Shown here: positions 18,617-27,831 of the stretch, piece by piece
How positions within the stretch are numbered: position 1 is the stretch's first letter
Layout of the letters: each line of letters starts with the position of its first letter
Source of the DNA: JAOUEA01 sp963790335
GTDB taxonomy: Bacteria; Actinomycetota; UBA4738; HRBIN12
Length of the DNA: 64,000 bases
Assembly (NCBI GenBank): GCA_963790335.1
Contig: CAWBOB010000002.1
Span: 394,432-458,431, forward strand
Direction: 5' to 3'
Made by a program: the position numbers and the translations under genes
Notes under the pieces: generated by a model
Databases searched by the model: none
Seen by the model: only the letters and a program-made list of their open reading frames with translations
What the model was told of the DNA's origin: nothing

Positions 18617-18630
18617 TCCCGGGCCGCGCG

Positions 18631-19512
18631 CTACCAGCCGCGATCCTGCAGGCGCGTCTCGAGGGAGTCGATCTCGAGCCCCGCCATCGGGTCGCCGAGA
18701 CCGTGCGAGAGCTTGGCCAGCACGTCGGCGTTCTCGAAGTTCGTGGTCGCCTCGACGATCGCCCTGGCCATCGTGGCCGGGTCCTGGCTCTTGAAGATGC
18801 CCGATCCCACGAAGACGCCGTCGACACCGAGCTGCATCATGAGCGCCGCGTCGGCGGGCGTCGCGATGCCGCCGGCCGAGAAGTTCACGACGGGAAGCGT
18901 GCCCTGCTCGGCGACCATGCGCACGAGCTCGACGGGCGCGCCGAGGTCCTTGGCCTTGGTCACGTACTGCTCGGGGCGAAGCGTCGTGACCTCGGCGATG
19001 TCACGCAGGATCTGACGCTCGTGGCGCACGGCTTCCACCACGTTGCCGGTGCCGGCCTCGCCCTTCGTGCGGATCATGGCCGCACCCTCGGCGATGCGCC
19101 GCAGCGCCTCTCCCAGGTTGCGGGCGCCGCAGACGAACGGCACCGTGAACGCCCACTTGTCGATGTGGAACTCCTCGTCGGCGGGCGTCAGCACCTCGGA
19201 CTCGTCGATGTAGTCGACGCCGAGCGACTGCAGGATCTGCGCCTCGACGAAGTGACCGATGCGTGCCTTGGCCATGACCGGGATCGTGACCGCGTGCTGG
19301 ATCTCCTCGACCTTGGTGGCGTCGGCCATGCGGGCGACGCCACCGTCGCGCCGGATGTCGGCGGGCACGCGCTCGAGGGCCATGACGGCGCACGCGCCGG
19401 CGTCCTCGGCGATCTTCGCCTGCTCGGCGGTCGTGACGTCCATGATCACGCCGCCCTTGAGCATCTCGGCCAGGCCGGACTTCACGGTGAAGGTGCCGGT
19501 CTCGCGCTGCAC
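18631..19512 (-). CDS. pdxS: Pyridoxal 5'-phosphate synthase lyase subunit PdxS
   Basis: Makes PLP from ribose 5-phosphate, glyceraldehyde 3-phosphate and ammonia. The GTG at 19512 is chosen because AGGAGG lies 8-9 bases upstream. It gives 293 residues starting VQRETGTFTVKSGLAEML. Family motifs are GGVIMDVTTAEQAKIAEDAG, ALERVPADIRRDGGVARM, the Schiff-base region PVMAKARIGHFVEAQIL, and MIRTKGEAGTGNVVEAVRH. A TACACT -10-like element is visible about 50 bases upstream. Confidence 0.97.
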   Translation of the reverse strand: MQRETGTFTVKSGLAEMLKGGVIMDVTTAEQAKIAEDAGACAVMALERVPADIRRDGGVARMADATKVEEIQHAVTIPVMAKARIGHFVEAQILQSLGVDYIDESEVLTPADEEFHIDKWAFTVPFVCGARNLGEALRRIAEGAAMIRTKGEAGTGNVVEAVRHERQILRDIAEVTTLRPEQYVTKAKDLGAPVELVRMVAEQGTLPVVNFSAGGIATPADAALMMQLGVDGVFVGSGIFKSQDPATMARAIVEATTNFENADVLAKLSHGLGDPMAGLEIDSLETRLQDRGW

Positions 19513-19629
19513 GGGTATCGCCTCCTGATCGGGGTCCCTCGGGGACCGGGACCGACCGTCCGAGTGTACCTCGGGCGCCGCCGCAGGCAGCATCGCCGAC
19601 GGCCGTGCCTGCGCCCCGATCGGAGTTGC

Positions 19630-19635
19630 TAGGGT
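19630..19635 (+). promoter_or_regulatory. -10-like element for a leaderless start
   Basis: TAGGGT lies 8 bases before the ATG at 19644, with no ribosome binding site between. This is the arrangement of a leaderless transcript. I see no clear -35. Confidence 0.45.
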
Positions 19636-19643
19636 CGCGCGAG

Positions 19644-20357
19644 ATGCTCCGCCGGCTCGCCGCAGACGCCCTGTACGACGCGAAGACGTCGGTCGCCCGC
19701 TTCCCGATGATCGCGGTGCCCATCCAGCGCCTGCGCGGGCACGGAGAGCTCATCGACGACCGCACCGAGGTCGTGATCGAGGCCTTCCCGCGGAGCGCGT
19801 CGTCGTTCGCCGTCGCGGCTTTCCGGCTCGCTCAGGAGCCGAACCCGACCACCATCGCCCATCACACGCACATGCCGGCCCAGGTCATGGAAGCGGCGAG
19901 GCGCGCCCTGCCCACGATGGTGCTCGTGCGCGAGCCGGTCGATGCGGTCGTCTCGCACGTGATCCGCAACCCCGACCTGAGCGTGCGGGCGGCGATGCGT
20001 GGGTACGTGCGCTTCTACCGGCCGCTGCTGCCGCTTCGCGGTGCGTTCGTGACCGCCGCGTTCGACGAGGTGACCACGGACTTCGGAGCCGCGATCGGGC
20101 GCCTCAACGATCGGTTCGGCACGTCGTTCGGTCTCTTCGAGCACACCGCCGGCAACGTGGCTCGCATCGACGGCGAGATCGAGCGGGACTACCGATCGCG
20201 GGAAGGATCAGGTGCTCGGCTCGAGGCGGTGATCCCTCGCCCGTCGGCATCGAGGGAGGCGGCCAAGGCCCAGGTGGCGGAACGCGTGCGCCGCCGGATC
20301 TCGCCGCGCGAACTCGCCGAGGGCCATGCCCTCTTCCGCGCCATGCTCGAGCGCTGA
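19644..20357 (+). CDS. Sulfotransferase-like P-loop protein
   Basis: A 237-residue protein with a sulfotransferase-type nucleotide-binding plan. VIEAFPRSASSFAVAAF (about residues 45-60) stands where the 5'-phosphosulfate loop is expected. TMVLVREPVDAVVSHVIRN resembles the 3'-phosphate-binding RxPxxxxxS region. This suggests transfer of sulfate from PAPS to an envelope or small-molecule acceptor, but the similarity is only motif-level. The ATG at 19644 is preferred over the upstream GTG at 19605 because a TAGGGT -10 lies 8 bases before it. It is divergent from pdxS. Confidence 0.55.
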   Translation: MLRRLAADALYDAKTSVARFPMIAVPIQRLRGHGELIDDRTEVVIEAFPRSASSFAVAAFRLAQEPNPTTIAHHTHMPAQVMEAARRALPTMVLVREPVDAVVSHVIRNPDLSVRAAMRGYVRFYRPLLPLRGAFVTAAFDEVTTDFGAAIGRLNDRFGTSFGLFEHTAGNVARIDGEIERDYRSREGSGARLEAVIPRPSASREAAKAQVAERVRRRISPRELAEGHALFRAMLER

Positions 20358-20381
20358 CACGCTGACAGCTGACACGCTGAC
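20353..20381. repeat. 15-bp tandem duplication at the end of the sulfotransferase-like gene
   Basis: GCTGACACGCTGAC occurs twice (20353-20366 and 20368-20381) with one base between. The first copy contains the stop codon of the gene. Confidence 0.8.
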
Positions 20382-20395
20382 TCGCGCGTCGCGCC

Positions 20396-21452
20396 TCAGC
20401 CGAACGAGATCTGCGCGTCGAACATGCCCTTGGGGGCGAGCTCGACGTAGGTGGTGCCCGGCTTCAAGGCGATCTCATCGCCCGACTTCGTGACGAACGT
20501 CGTGAACGCCGCCTCGTCGGAGCGCTCCCACGTGCCGACGATCAGCTTGCCGTCGCGGAGCACCCAGGCCTTGCCCGAGCCGGTGAGGTCGACCTCCGGG
20601 CGAGGGGTACCCGGAGACGTCCTGGAACTCGCTCTCGGTCGTCTTCACGACCTGGATCACGACGTTGTCGGTGGTGATGGGCTCGCCGTTCTCGAGGAGC
20701 ATCGGGGAACCCTCGAAGTAGCGCACCCAATGGCCCTTTGCCCAGCGCCATTCGGCGGTCGCGAGGCTCGAGAAGACCACCGTGGCACTGCGGGCCTTCT
20801 TGCTCGGCGTCGGTACCTCGTCGTCGTAGGTGAACGCCGACTCGGGAGCGGGCTCACCGTCGGCGCGCTTCAGCCCCTTGGCCCACAGCGGCTTGGTCGC
20901 GGTGAACAGGTTGTGCGGCACGACGCGGTCCTCGTCGCGCTCGAACGCCTTGGTCGCGCTGTCCTCGTCCAGCGTCGTCATGCCGGCGTCCTCGACGATG
21001 GTGCGCACGCCCTTGGATCCGCCGCTGAACGCGAGCAGTGGATGTTCGCTGAACGGGGTCAGGATGCCCGGATCGGTCGAGCGGATGCTGCGGACCGGAC
21101 CGATGCGGGCGGCGTCGTCGCAGTGGAAGAGCACGACGAAGCGGGTGATGCCGCCTTCCACGACCTCTTCGTAGACGACGTCGGCGCCCTCGAGGCCAGC
21201 GAGCGGCTGTGCGTCGGGTGTGTTCTCGACCTTGACCGCGAGCACGGGCCGGTCGGGCGGGGCCGCGTCGCCGGGAAGCGTCTCGCCCGTCAGCGGGCAC
21301 GGCTGCACCGAGTCTCCGGGAACGACGGCATCCACGATCTCAGCGACGTCGGGCGCGTTGCCCGAGAGGGCCAGCGCGCCAATGCCGCCGCCGAGCACGG
21401 CGACGACCGCGCCACCTGCGACGACGGCCTTGCCTCGTGAAGTGAGAGCCAC
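20396..21452 (-). CDS. DUF3048 (YerB-like) lipid- or membrane-anchored protein (one frame break)
   Basis: An exported protein of about 350 residues. The GTG at 21452 follows AGGAGG by 10 bases. Next come a basic N-terminus and a hydrophobic helix (AVVAGGAVVAVLGGGIGALAL), then the DUF3048 core: RPVLAVKVENTPDAQPLAGLEGAD-type, DVVYEEVVEGGITRFVVLF, IGPVRSIRSTDPGILTPF and SGGSKGVRTIVEDAG. The frame breaks near 20602 (coding CCCGGAGG). Beyond it the C-terminal DUF3048 domain continues (VDLTGSGKAWVLRDGKLIVG) to the stop at 20396. Function is unknown. Related proteins are secreted and bind no known ligand. Confidence 0.82.
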
Positions 21453-21602
21453 GGTGAGGGGACCTCCTGGGAGACGGTCTGATGGGTCGAGCGATGTCGA
21501 CGATGTGAGCACGGTCCGTCGGACCGGCGCAGCGATGCTAGACCCGGGACAGGAGGCTTCCAAACACCTCGGACGACTTCGACACGAACGTCACATCCGC
21601 GC

Positions 21603-22510
21603 TCACATGTCCCCGAGGCGCGCGATGCGCTCCGCGATCGGGGGGTGCGTCGCGAAGATCTTCTCGAGCGTTCCCATCTTCGCCCCTTCGATCCGCGAAG
21701 GCTGCGATATCCACAGGTGCGCCGTGGCGTTGTTGGCCGAATGCATCGCGGTCGGCGAGGCGCCGATCTTGCGCAGGGCCGAGGCGAGCCCGGGCGGATA
21801 GCGCGTCAGCATCGCGCCTTGGGCGTCGGCCAGGAACTCCCGGTTGCGCGAGACGGCGCTCTTGATGATCTGCCCCGCGATCGGCGCCAGCACCATGAGC
21901 GCGAACCCGACGGCGAACAGCACCAACGTCGCAGGACCACCGTTGCTGTCGTTCCCACGCCTCCCGCCGAGCCCGCCCCAGAACCACGAGCGCATGAGGA
22001 ACTCCGCCATGAGCACGACGGCCCCGACGAGGGTCGCCACGATCGTGCCGAGCAGCATGTCGCGGTCGACCACATGCGCCAGCTCGTGCCCGATCACGCC
22101 CTCGAGCTCCACGCGGTCCATGATCGCGAGCAGTCCCTCGGTCACCGCGATCGACGCATGCTCGGGGTCACGCCCGGTCGCGAACGCATTCGGCGCCTGC
22201 TCGGGCACGACGTAGATACGCGGCTTGGGGATGCCCGCCGCGATCGCGAGCCCCTCGACCAGGTTGTGTAGGCGAGGCTCGGTCCTGCGCGGTCACCTCG
22301 CGGGCGCGCGACGATGCCAGCACGAGCTTGTCGCCGTAGAGGTACGAGCTGACCGAGAGCACGGTCGCGACGACGAGCGCGATCACGAGGCCCGTGATGC
22401 CCGGTGCCGAAGATGTAGCCGATCGCCGCGCCGACGCCACCGAAGAAGACGAACGCTCCGATGACGAGCAGCACCGACTTCCGCTTGTTCGAGGCGATCT
22501 GTTCGTGCAT
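21603..22510 (-). CDS. htpX: Membrane zinc metalloprotease HtpX (two frame breaks)
   Basis: An M48 peptidase that degrades misfolded membrane proteins. Its ATG at 22510 directly abuts the lemA stop. There are N-terminal helices (SVLLVIGAFVFFGGVGAA and GLVIALVVATVLSVSSYLY), then the zinc motif GVIGHELAHVVDRDM (HExxH), two further helices, and the third-ligand region REFLADAQGAML. The ending THPPIAERIARLGDM is typical. Frame breaks near 22400 and 22282 are both resolved by one base, and the second restores DEPRLHNLVEGLAIAAGIP. Confidence 0.93.
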
Positions 22511-23077
22511 CTACTCGCCCCGGCCCAGATCGACCGCGACCGGGGCGCCGACCGGATCGTCGATGTCGAAGAACGCGCGTTCTGCGAAGCCGAACGCCCG
22601 CGCGACGAGGTTCGACGGGAAGGTCCCGATCGCGGTGTTCAGCAGCCGCACCTGATCGTTGTAGAACTGGCGCGCGTAGGCGATCTTCGACTCCGTGCCG
22701 ACGAGCTCTTCCTGCAGCGCCAGGAACTGCGCGTCGGCCTCGAGCTGCGGATAGGCCTCGACGACCGCCATCAGCTTCGCGAGCCCTGCGGTCACGGCGT
22801 TCTCGGCGCTCGCCTGATCGGCGACGCCCCCGGCGGCGATCGCCGTCGTGCGTGCCTCGGTGACCCGTTCGAACAACTCCCGTTCGTGCGTGGCGTACCC
22901 CTTCACGGTCTCGACCAGGTTCGGGATGAGGTCGTACCGGCGGCGGAGCTGCACGTCGATCGTGGCCCAGCCGTCATCGGCACGCGTGCGCAGGCGCACG
23001 AGGCGGTTGTACAGCCAGACGAACGTGACGAGCACGGCGACGGCGAGCCCGAGCGCGATCCAGATGACGGGTGACAT
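22511..23077 (-). CDS. lemA: LemA family protein
   Basis: A 188-residue membrane protein of the LemA family, commonly paired with htpX. One N-terminal helix (IWIALGLAVAVLVTFVWLY) is followed by the long helical domain with RRYDLIPNLVETVKGYATHE, FLALQEELVGTESKIAYARQ-type, YNDQVRLLNTAIGTFPSNL and ARAFGFAERAFF. A TACGAT -10-like element (23087-23092) lies 9 bases before the ATG at 23077, so the lemA-htpX transcript may be leaderless. Confidence 0.95.
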   Translation of the reverse strand: MSPVIWIALGLAVAVLVTFVWLYNRLVRLRTRADDGWATIDVQLRRRYDLIPNLVETVKGYATHERELFERVTEARTTAIAAGGVADQASAENAVTAGLAKLMAVVEAYPQLEADAQFLALQEELVGTESKIAYARQFYNDQVRLLNTAIGTFPSNLVARAFGFAERAFFDIDDPVGAPVAVDLGRGE

Positions 23078-23084
23078 GCGGGGC

Positions 23085-24164
23085 CTATCGTAGCGAGGCC
23101 CGGCCGTGCGCCGACCGGTACACGGACTCGATGCGCTCGGCGACCTGCGACCAGTCGAACGCGGCGGCGCGGCTCCGGCCCCCCTCGACGAGCCTCGAGG
23201 CGAGCCCCGGCGTGTCGAGCACCTCTCCGATCGAACCCGCGAGGGCGTCGGGGTCCCCGGGCGGCACCACGAGCGCATCGATCCGGTGGGTCGCGACCTC
23301 CCGGTACCCGTCGATGTCGGTGGCGACGACCGGCACACCGGCCGCCATCGCCTCGACCAGCGCGATGCCGAAGCTCTCCTGCCCGGTCGCGGCGGCGACC
23401 GCGACGTCGGCGCCCGCCAGCACGAACGGCACCTTCGCATGCGTGAGACGCCCGAGGAGCACGACGCGCTCGCGCACACCGGACGGCAGATCGTCGACGG
23501 CGTCGCGATCGGCACCATCGCCGCACACGGTGAGCCACAGGTCGTCGCGGTCGGCGGCGAGCGATCGGAAGGCCTCGACCATCACGGGGAAGCCCTTCTG
23601 CCGGTCGAGGCGGTGCGTCCACGCGATGCGGCGCCCCGGCGGCCAGGCGAGCGGGACGGCGTCGGCGAAGCGAACCACCGAGATGCCGTTGGGGATGATC
23701 TGGGGCTCGAGCCCGGGCACGGCTTCCTGGACGAACGAGGCTGCAGCCCGGGAGACGGCGATCGTGGCGGCGAGCCGGCGGCGCACGGGAGCCAGCATCG
23801 GGCCCGCCAGCCGGTAGAGCATGGAGCGGTCGAGCCACGCGTGGAAGGTCGCCACCACCGGCACGGTCGCTGCGAGTGTCGCCCACATCGACGCGCTCGG
23901 GGTGAACGGCTCGTGCACGTGCACGACGTCCGGACCGAAGCCTTGCAGCGCCCGCCGGGCGCGGCGCACGGCGGGCCACGGTGCGATGGGTGCGACCGTG
24001 CCTCGGTAGGCGATGCGCACGCTCCTGCCGAGCCCACCCGCGCCCGGCCCGAACACCGCGGCGACATGCCCCCGCTCCTGGAGCTGCGCGGCGAGGTCGG
24101 CGACGTGTACCTGCACGCCGCCGGGAGCATCGACGTCGTAGGGGCACACGAGCGCGACGCGCAC
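23085..24164 (-). CDS. pimA: Phosphatidylinositol mannosyltransferase PimA-like glycosyltransferase (GT4)
   Basis: A GT-B fold mannosyltransferase expected to add the first mannose to phosphatidylinositol at the inner membrane face. It has 359 residues. It opens MRVALVCPYDVDAPGGVQVH, the PimA-type nucleotide-sugar/acceptor loop with GGVQ. Other motifs are VVHVHEPFTPSASMWA, PNGISVVRF, and the GT4 EX7E-type motif in GQESFGIALVEAMAAGVPVVA. It follows the acyltransferase and the CDP-alcohol phosphotransferase genes, the same three-gene order as pgsA1-Rv2611c-pimA of mycobacteria, and that context supports the function. Confidence 0.82.
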   Translation of the reverse strand: MRVALVCPYDVDAPGGVQVHVADLAAQLQERGHVAAVFGPGAGGLGRSVRIAYRGTVAPIAPWPAVRRARRALQGFGPDVVHVHEPFTPSASMWATLAATVPVVATFHAWLDRSMLYRLAGPMLAPVRRRLAATIAVSRAAASFVQEAVPGLEPQIIPNGISVVRFADAVPLAWPPGRRIAWTHRLDRQKGFPVMVEAFRSLAADRDDLWLTVCGDGADRDAVDDLPSGVRERVVLLGRLTHAKVPFVLAGADVAVAAATGQESFGIALVEAMAAGVPVVATDIDGYREVATHRIDALVVPPGDPDALAGSIGEVLDTPGLASRLVEGGRSRAAAFDWSQVAERIESVYRSAHGRASLR

Positions 24165-24168
24165 GTCG

Positions 24169-25029
24169 TCAGTCCTGCCACGCCGGCTGGAACATGTGCC
24201 AATCCGTCGGCGCCGCCGCGATCGACCGCTCGAACTCGTCGGCCATGCGCTGGGTCAACGCCCGCACGTCGGCGCGCCGATCGCCGCTCGGATCGATCGT
24301 GAGCGGCGGCGTCATGACGCAGCGCCATCCACCGTCCGTCTGGAAGACCGGCGTCACGAGCAGCGGAGCCCCGGTCGTGAGCGATAGCAACGCAGGGCCG
24401 GCCGGCAGCCGCCGCGAGCGCCCGAACATCGTGACCTCGACGCCCTTGCCGGTGAGATCGCGGTCGGCGACGAGCGCCACGATCGAGCCCGCCTCCAGCC
24501 GCGAGGCGAGCTTCCGCCCGACACCGGCGTGGCCGAGCCCTACCACCTCCACGCCGATCGACGTTCGATGCTCGACGAACAGGTCGTACAGCCGCGGCGG
24601 GCGCAGCTGCTCCGCCACCGCGATGAGCGGGCGACCCTGCGCCCGCAGCCAGGGACCGGCGGCGTCCCAGTTGCCGATGTGCGGCAGCGCGACGATCGCG
24701 CCGCGGCCGCCCCCGAGCGCCTGCCAGAGGTGATCGGCCCCGACCGCTTCGAATCGTCGCGCCACGGCCTGCGGTGACTCGACCGCGAAGCGGAAGGAAT
24801 CGAACCAGTACCTGGCGTAGGAAGCGAACGCCTCGCGGGTCGCTGCGCGCACCACCGGGTCCGCGGGCGCCCGTCCGAGCACCTGCGAGAGGTTGCGGGC
24901 CACCACCGCTCGTGCGCCGGGTGCGAGCTCGAACGCGAGGAGGCCGGCGCGCCGGAAGGTTCGACGGCCCGGCCCCTCGGGCAGGGTGCGGGCGAGCCAT
25001 GCGGTCGATCGGTACAGGTGGAAGGCCAC
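24169..25029 (-). CDS. PIM-type acyltransferase (LpxL/HtrB-PatA family)
   Basis: A membrane-associated lysophospholipid-type acyltransferase of 286 residues, probably acylating a phosphatidylinositol mannoside (PatA role) given its place before pimA. The family's catalytic HX4D/E motif is PHIGNWDAAGPWLR. Other conserved parts are VALVADRDLTGKGVEVTMFG and LSLTTGAPLLVTPVF. The GTG start at 25029 is used. The assignment rests on the family motif plus gene order. Confidence 0.78.
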   Translation of the reverse strand: MAFHLYRSTAWLARTLPEGPGRRTFRRAGLLAFELAPGARAVVARNLSQVLGRAPADPVVRAATREAFASYARYWFDSFRFAVESPQAVARRFEAVGADHLWQALGGGRGAIVALPHIGNWDAAGPWLRAQGRPLIAVAEQLRPPRLYDLFVEHRTSIGVEVVGLGHAGVGRKLASRLEAGSIVALVADRDLTGKGVEVTMFGRSRRLPAGPALLSLTTGAPLLVTPVFQTDGGWRCVMTPPLTIDPSGDRRADVRALTQRMADEFERSIAAAPTDWHMFQPAWQD

Positions 25030-25065
25030 CGTCTCCCGGACGCGTCTCGTCGTGCCCCCGCGTCG

Positions 25066-25620
25066 TCATCGTGGTCCCTGCCGGGCGATCGACGACGACC
25101 GTTCCTCGCGCGCGACCTGCGACGTGCGCACCACCACCGCGAGCCCCGACACGGCCGCAGCCAGCCACAACGCCCACGCCGCACCGAGGAAGAGCCCCGC
25201 GACCACGAGGCCGTAGCGCACGCCGCGGGTGAGATGGCTCTCCTCCACGCTGTAGGCGAGCGACGCCCCCCGAGCGCGCACGTACGCCGACAGCGCGCTG
25301 AGGCAGAGGGCGGCGAGGGCCGCGAGGCTGACACCGGGCTCGTCGCCGTGCGCGACCCATGCGATCGTGCCCAGCACCGCGCCGTCCCACACCCGGTCGA
25401 GCAGCTCGTCGAGCATGCGGTCGGACGGACCTCCGGCGCCGTGGTTCGCGCGATGCCCGCCGACGAGCAGCAGCACCCCAGCCGCGAGCGCCGCGAGGGC
25501 AGCCGGCCGGGGCTCCTCGGCGACCACCAGCCATGCCGCCGAGGCGGCGAGCAGCGCACCCACCGACAGTGTCGAGCGGGTGATGGCGGTGCCCGGCGGC
25601 TGTCGTTCGAACCGAACCAT
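25066..25620 (-). CDS. CDP-alcohol phosphatidyltransferase-like membrane protein with a degenerate motif
   Basis: A 184-residue protein with about five hydrophobic segments. It occupies the position of phosphatidylinositol synthase in the PIM block. Part of the CDP-alcohol motif is recognisable as MLDELLDRVWDGAV, with D-x3-D and DRV. The first half of the signature, DGxxAR-x8-G, is not there; VGGHRANHGAGGPSDRM stands in its place. Either the protein is an inactive or altered relative, or local sequence errors hide the motif. The other half of the fold, including the later YVRARGASL and TRGVRYGLVVAG, matches the family. Confidence 0.6.
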   Translation of the reverse strand: MVRFERQPPGTAITRSTLSVGALLAASAAWLVVAEEPRPAALAALAAGVLLLVGGHRANHGAGGPSDRMLDELLDRVWDGAVLGTIAWVAHGDEPGVSLAALAALCLSALSAYVRARGASLAYSVEESHLTRGVRYGLVVAGLFLGAAWALWLAAAVSGLAVVVRTSQVAREERSSSIARQGPR

Positions 25621-25718
25621 GAGCGCAGTCGGGCGAGCGTAGCAACTCCCCCCTCCGATAGGATGCCCGGACCCTCACGCCCCGACCGCCGCCCGTCGCT
25701 GAACAGGAGGAGCGCGCG

Positions 25719-27809
25719 TTGAAGACCTACGACGCGAAGGACATCCGCAACGTCCTGCTGGTCGGGCACGGAGGGTCCGGCAAGACCACGTTGCTCGAGG
25801 CGATGCTGTTCACCTCGGGAGCGATCACGCGCATGGGCACGGTCGAGGACGGCAACACGGTGAGCGACCACGATCCCGACGAGCAGCGCAAGAGCATCTC
25901 CGTCTCGCTCACCATGGCTCCCATCGAGTGGGACGGGGTCAAGATCAACGTGCTCGACGCGCCGGGATACGCGGACTTCATCGGTGACATGCGCTCGGCG
26001 ATCCGCGCGGCGGATGCGGTGATCGTGGTGGTCTCGGCGATAGACGGGGTCGAGGTGCAGACCGAGGTGGCGTGGGAGCTCGCGGTCGAGGCCGGGCTTC
26101 CTCGTGCGGTCTTCGTGAACAAGCTGGACCGGGAACGGTCCGACTTCCAGGCGACGCTCGATCAGCTCGTCTCGTCGTTCGGCAACCAGGTCGCGCCGTT
26201 CGAGCTGCCGATCGGGTCCGAGCACGAGTTCGAGGGCATCGCCGACCTGCTGCACGAGAAGGCCGACCTGTATCCGTCGGGACCTCGCGCCGAGGAGTCG
26301 GAGTGGCCCGACGAGATCCATCGCATGGCCGATCCCGCGAGGGAGAAGCTCATCGAGGCCGTGGCGGAGTCCGACGACGCGCTGATCGAGGAGTACCTCG
26401 AGCAGGGAACGCTTCCCGAGGAGCACATCGTGAGCGGCGCCAAGCTCGGGTTCGCCAACGCCAGGCTCGCGCCGGTGATCGTCGGCTCGGCGGCCAAAGC
26501 GATCGGCATCGACCGTCTCCTCGACTTCATCGTCGAAGAGTTCCCATCCCCGCTCGACCGGCCACCGATGACGGTGCTCGGCAAGGACGGGCAGGAGAGC
26601 GAGCGGACCTGCGACCCGGCCGCGCCCCTGGCGGCCTTCGTCTTCAAGACGTTGTCCGACCCCTTCGTGGGACACATCACGATGTTCCGGGTCTTCAGCG
26701 GCACGATCAGGCCCGACTCCACGGTGCACAACGCGACGCAGTCGATCGACGAACGCGTGGGTCAGCTCTTCACGCTCGTCGGCAAGGAGCACGAGTCGGT
26801 ATCGCACGTCGCGGCGGGCGACATCGGAGCGGTCGCCAAGCTCCAGCAGGCCCACACCGGCGACACGCTCTCGACCAAGGACGCGCCCGTGCAGGTGCCT
26901 GCCATCGGTCTGCCCGAGCCGCTGCTCGCCTACGCGATCGCCCCGAAGACCAAGGGTGACGAGAACAAGCTCGCCACGGGGCTCTCACGCCTGCGTGAGG
27001 AGGACCCGACCTTGCGCGTCTCACGCAACGAGGAGACCCACGAGACCGTGATGCACGGCATGGGCGAGGCCCACCTCGAGGTGATGGTCGAGCGACTCAA
27101 GCGCAAGTTCGGCGTCGAGGTCACGACCGCTCCCGCCAAGATCGCGTACCGGGAGACGATCCGGACCGGCGCGGCGGGGCTCGGCCGGCACGTGAAGCAG
27201 ACGGGCGGTCACGGCCAGTACGCCGTCTGCAACATCGAGATCGAGCCGCTCGCGCACGGCGAGGGCTTCGTCTACGAGGACAAGATCTTCGGCGGGGCGA
27301 TCCCCCACCAGTTCATCCCCTCGATCGAGAAGGGCATCGTGAAGACGATGTCCGAGGGGGTCATCAGCGGCAATCCCATGGTGGACCTCAAGGTCACGCT
27401 GGTCGACGGCAAGTTCCACCCGGTCGACTCCTCCGACATGGCGTTCCAGATCGCCGGATCGATGGCGCTGAAGGATGCGGTGGATCGGGCGGGCGTCGCC
27501 CTGCTGGAACCGATCGTCGACCTCGAGGTCATCGTGCCCGAGGCCTACACGGGCGACATCATGGGCGACCTCAACTCGAAGCGGGGCAAGATCGCCGGCA
27601 TGGAACAGCTGGGCGGGGGCAAGCAGCGCATCAACGCCCAGGTGCCGCAGGCCGAGGTCGCCCGCTACGTGATCGACCTGCGGTCCATGACCGGCGGCCG
27701 TGGCGCCTACACGGCCACGTTCTCCCACTACGAGGAGATGCCGCAGCACCTCGCCCAGAAGGTGATCGAGGCATCCCAGGCAGCGCGCGAGGAAGCCCAG
27801 CGCAGGTAG
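25719..27809 (+). CDS. Elongation factor G-like GTPase (EF-G2 type)
   Basis: A 696-residue translational GTPase. The TTG start at 25719 is set by AGGAGG just upstream. The G1 motif is GHGGSGKTT rather than the AHIDAGKTT of housekeeping EF-G. G3 is DAPGYADFIGD rather than DTPGHVDF, and G4 is NKLD. Domains II-V follow, with HGMGEAHLEVMVERLKRKFG and the C-terminal SKRGKIAGMEQ and MTGGRGAYTATFSHYEEMP. These marks fit the EF-G2/FusA2 paralogues of actinobacteria and Thermus, whose role in translation is unsettled. It is monocistronic, divergent from the PIM genes and convergent with a hydrolase. The palindrome CCCGATCGGG (27818-27827) sits between the two stops. Confidence 0.9.
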   Translation: MKTYDAKDIRNVLLVGHGGSGKTTLLEAMLFTSGAITRMGTVEDGNTVSDHDPDEQRKSISVSLTMAPIEWDGVKINVLDAPGYADFIGDMRSAIRAADAVIVVVSAIDGVEVQTEVAWELAVEAGLPRAVFVNKLDRERSDFQATLDQLVSSFGNQVAPFELPIGSEHEFEGIADLLHEKADLYPSGPRAEESEWPDEIHRMADPAREKLIEAVAESDDALIEEYLEQGTLPEEHIVSGAKLGFANARLAPVIVGSAAKAIGIDRLLDFIVEEFPSPLDRPPMTVLGKDGQESERTCDPAAPLAAFVFKTLSDPFVGHITMFRVFSGTIRPDSTVHNATQSIDERVGQLFTLVGKEHESVSHVAAGDIGAVAKLQQAHTGDTLSTKDAPVQVPAIGLPEPLLAYAIAPKTKGDENKLATGLSRLREEDPTLRVSRNEETHETVMHGMGEAHLEVMVERLKRKFGVEVTTAPAKIAYRETIRTGAAGLGRHVKQTGGHGQYAVCNIEIEPLAHGEGFVYEDKIFGGAIPHQFIPSIEKGIVKTMSEGVISGNPMVDLKVTLVDGKFHPVDSSDMAFQIAGSMALKDAVDRAGVALLEPIVDLEVIVPEAYTGDIMGDLNSKRGKIAGMEQLGGGKQRINAQVPQAEVARYVIDLRSMTGGRGAYTATFSHYEEMPQHLAQKVIEASQAAREEAQRR

Positions 27810-27831
27810 CGCATCGCCCCGATCGGGCCGT

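Noticed and set aside
24540..26855. A 771-codon minus-strand open frame across the PIM genes and the EF-G gene
   Set aside because: It is antisense to EF-G for most of its length and has the Arg/Ala-rich composition of a shadow frame in GC-rich DNA.
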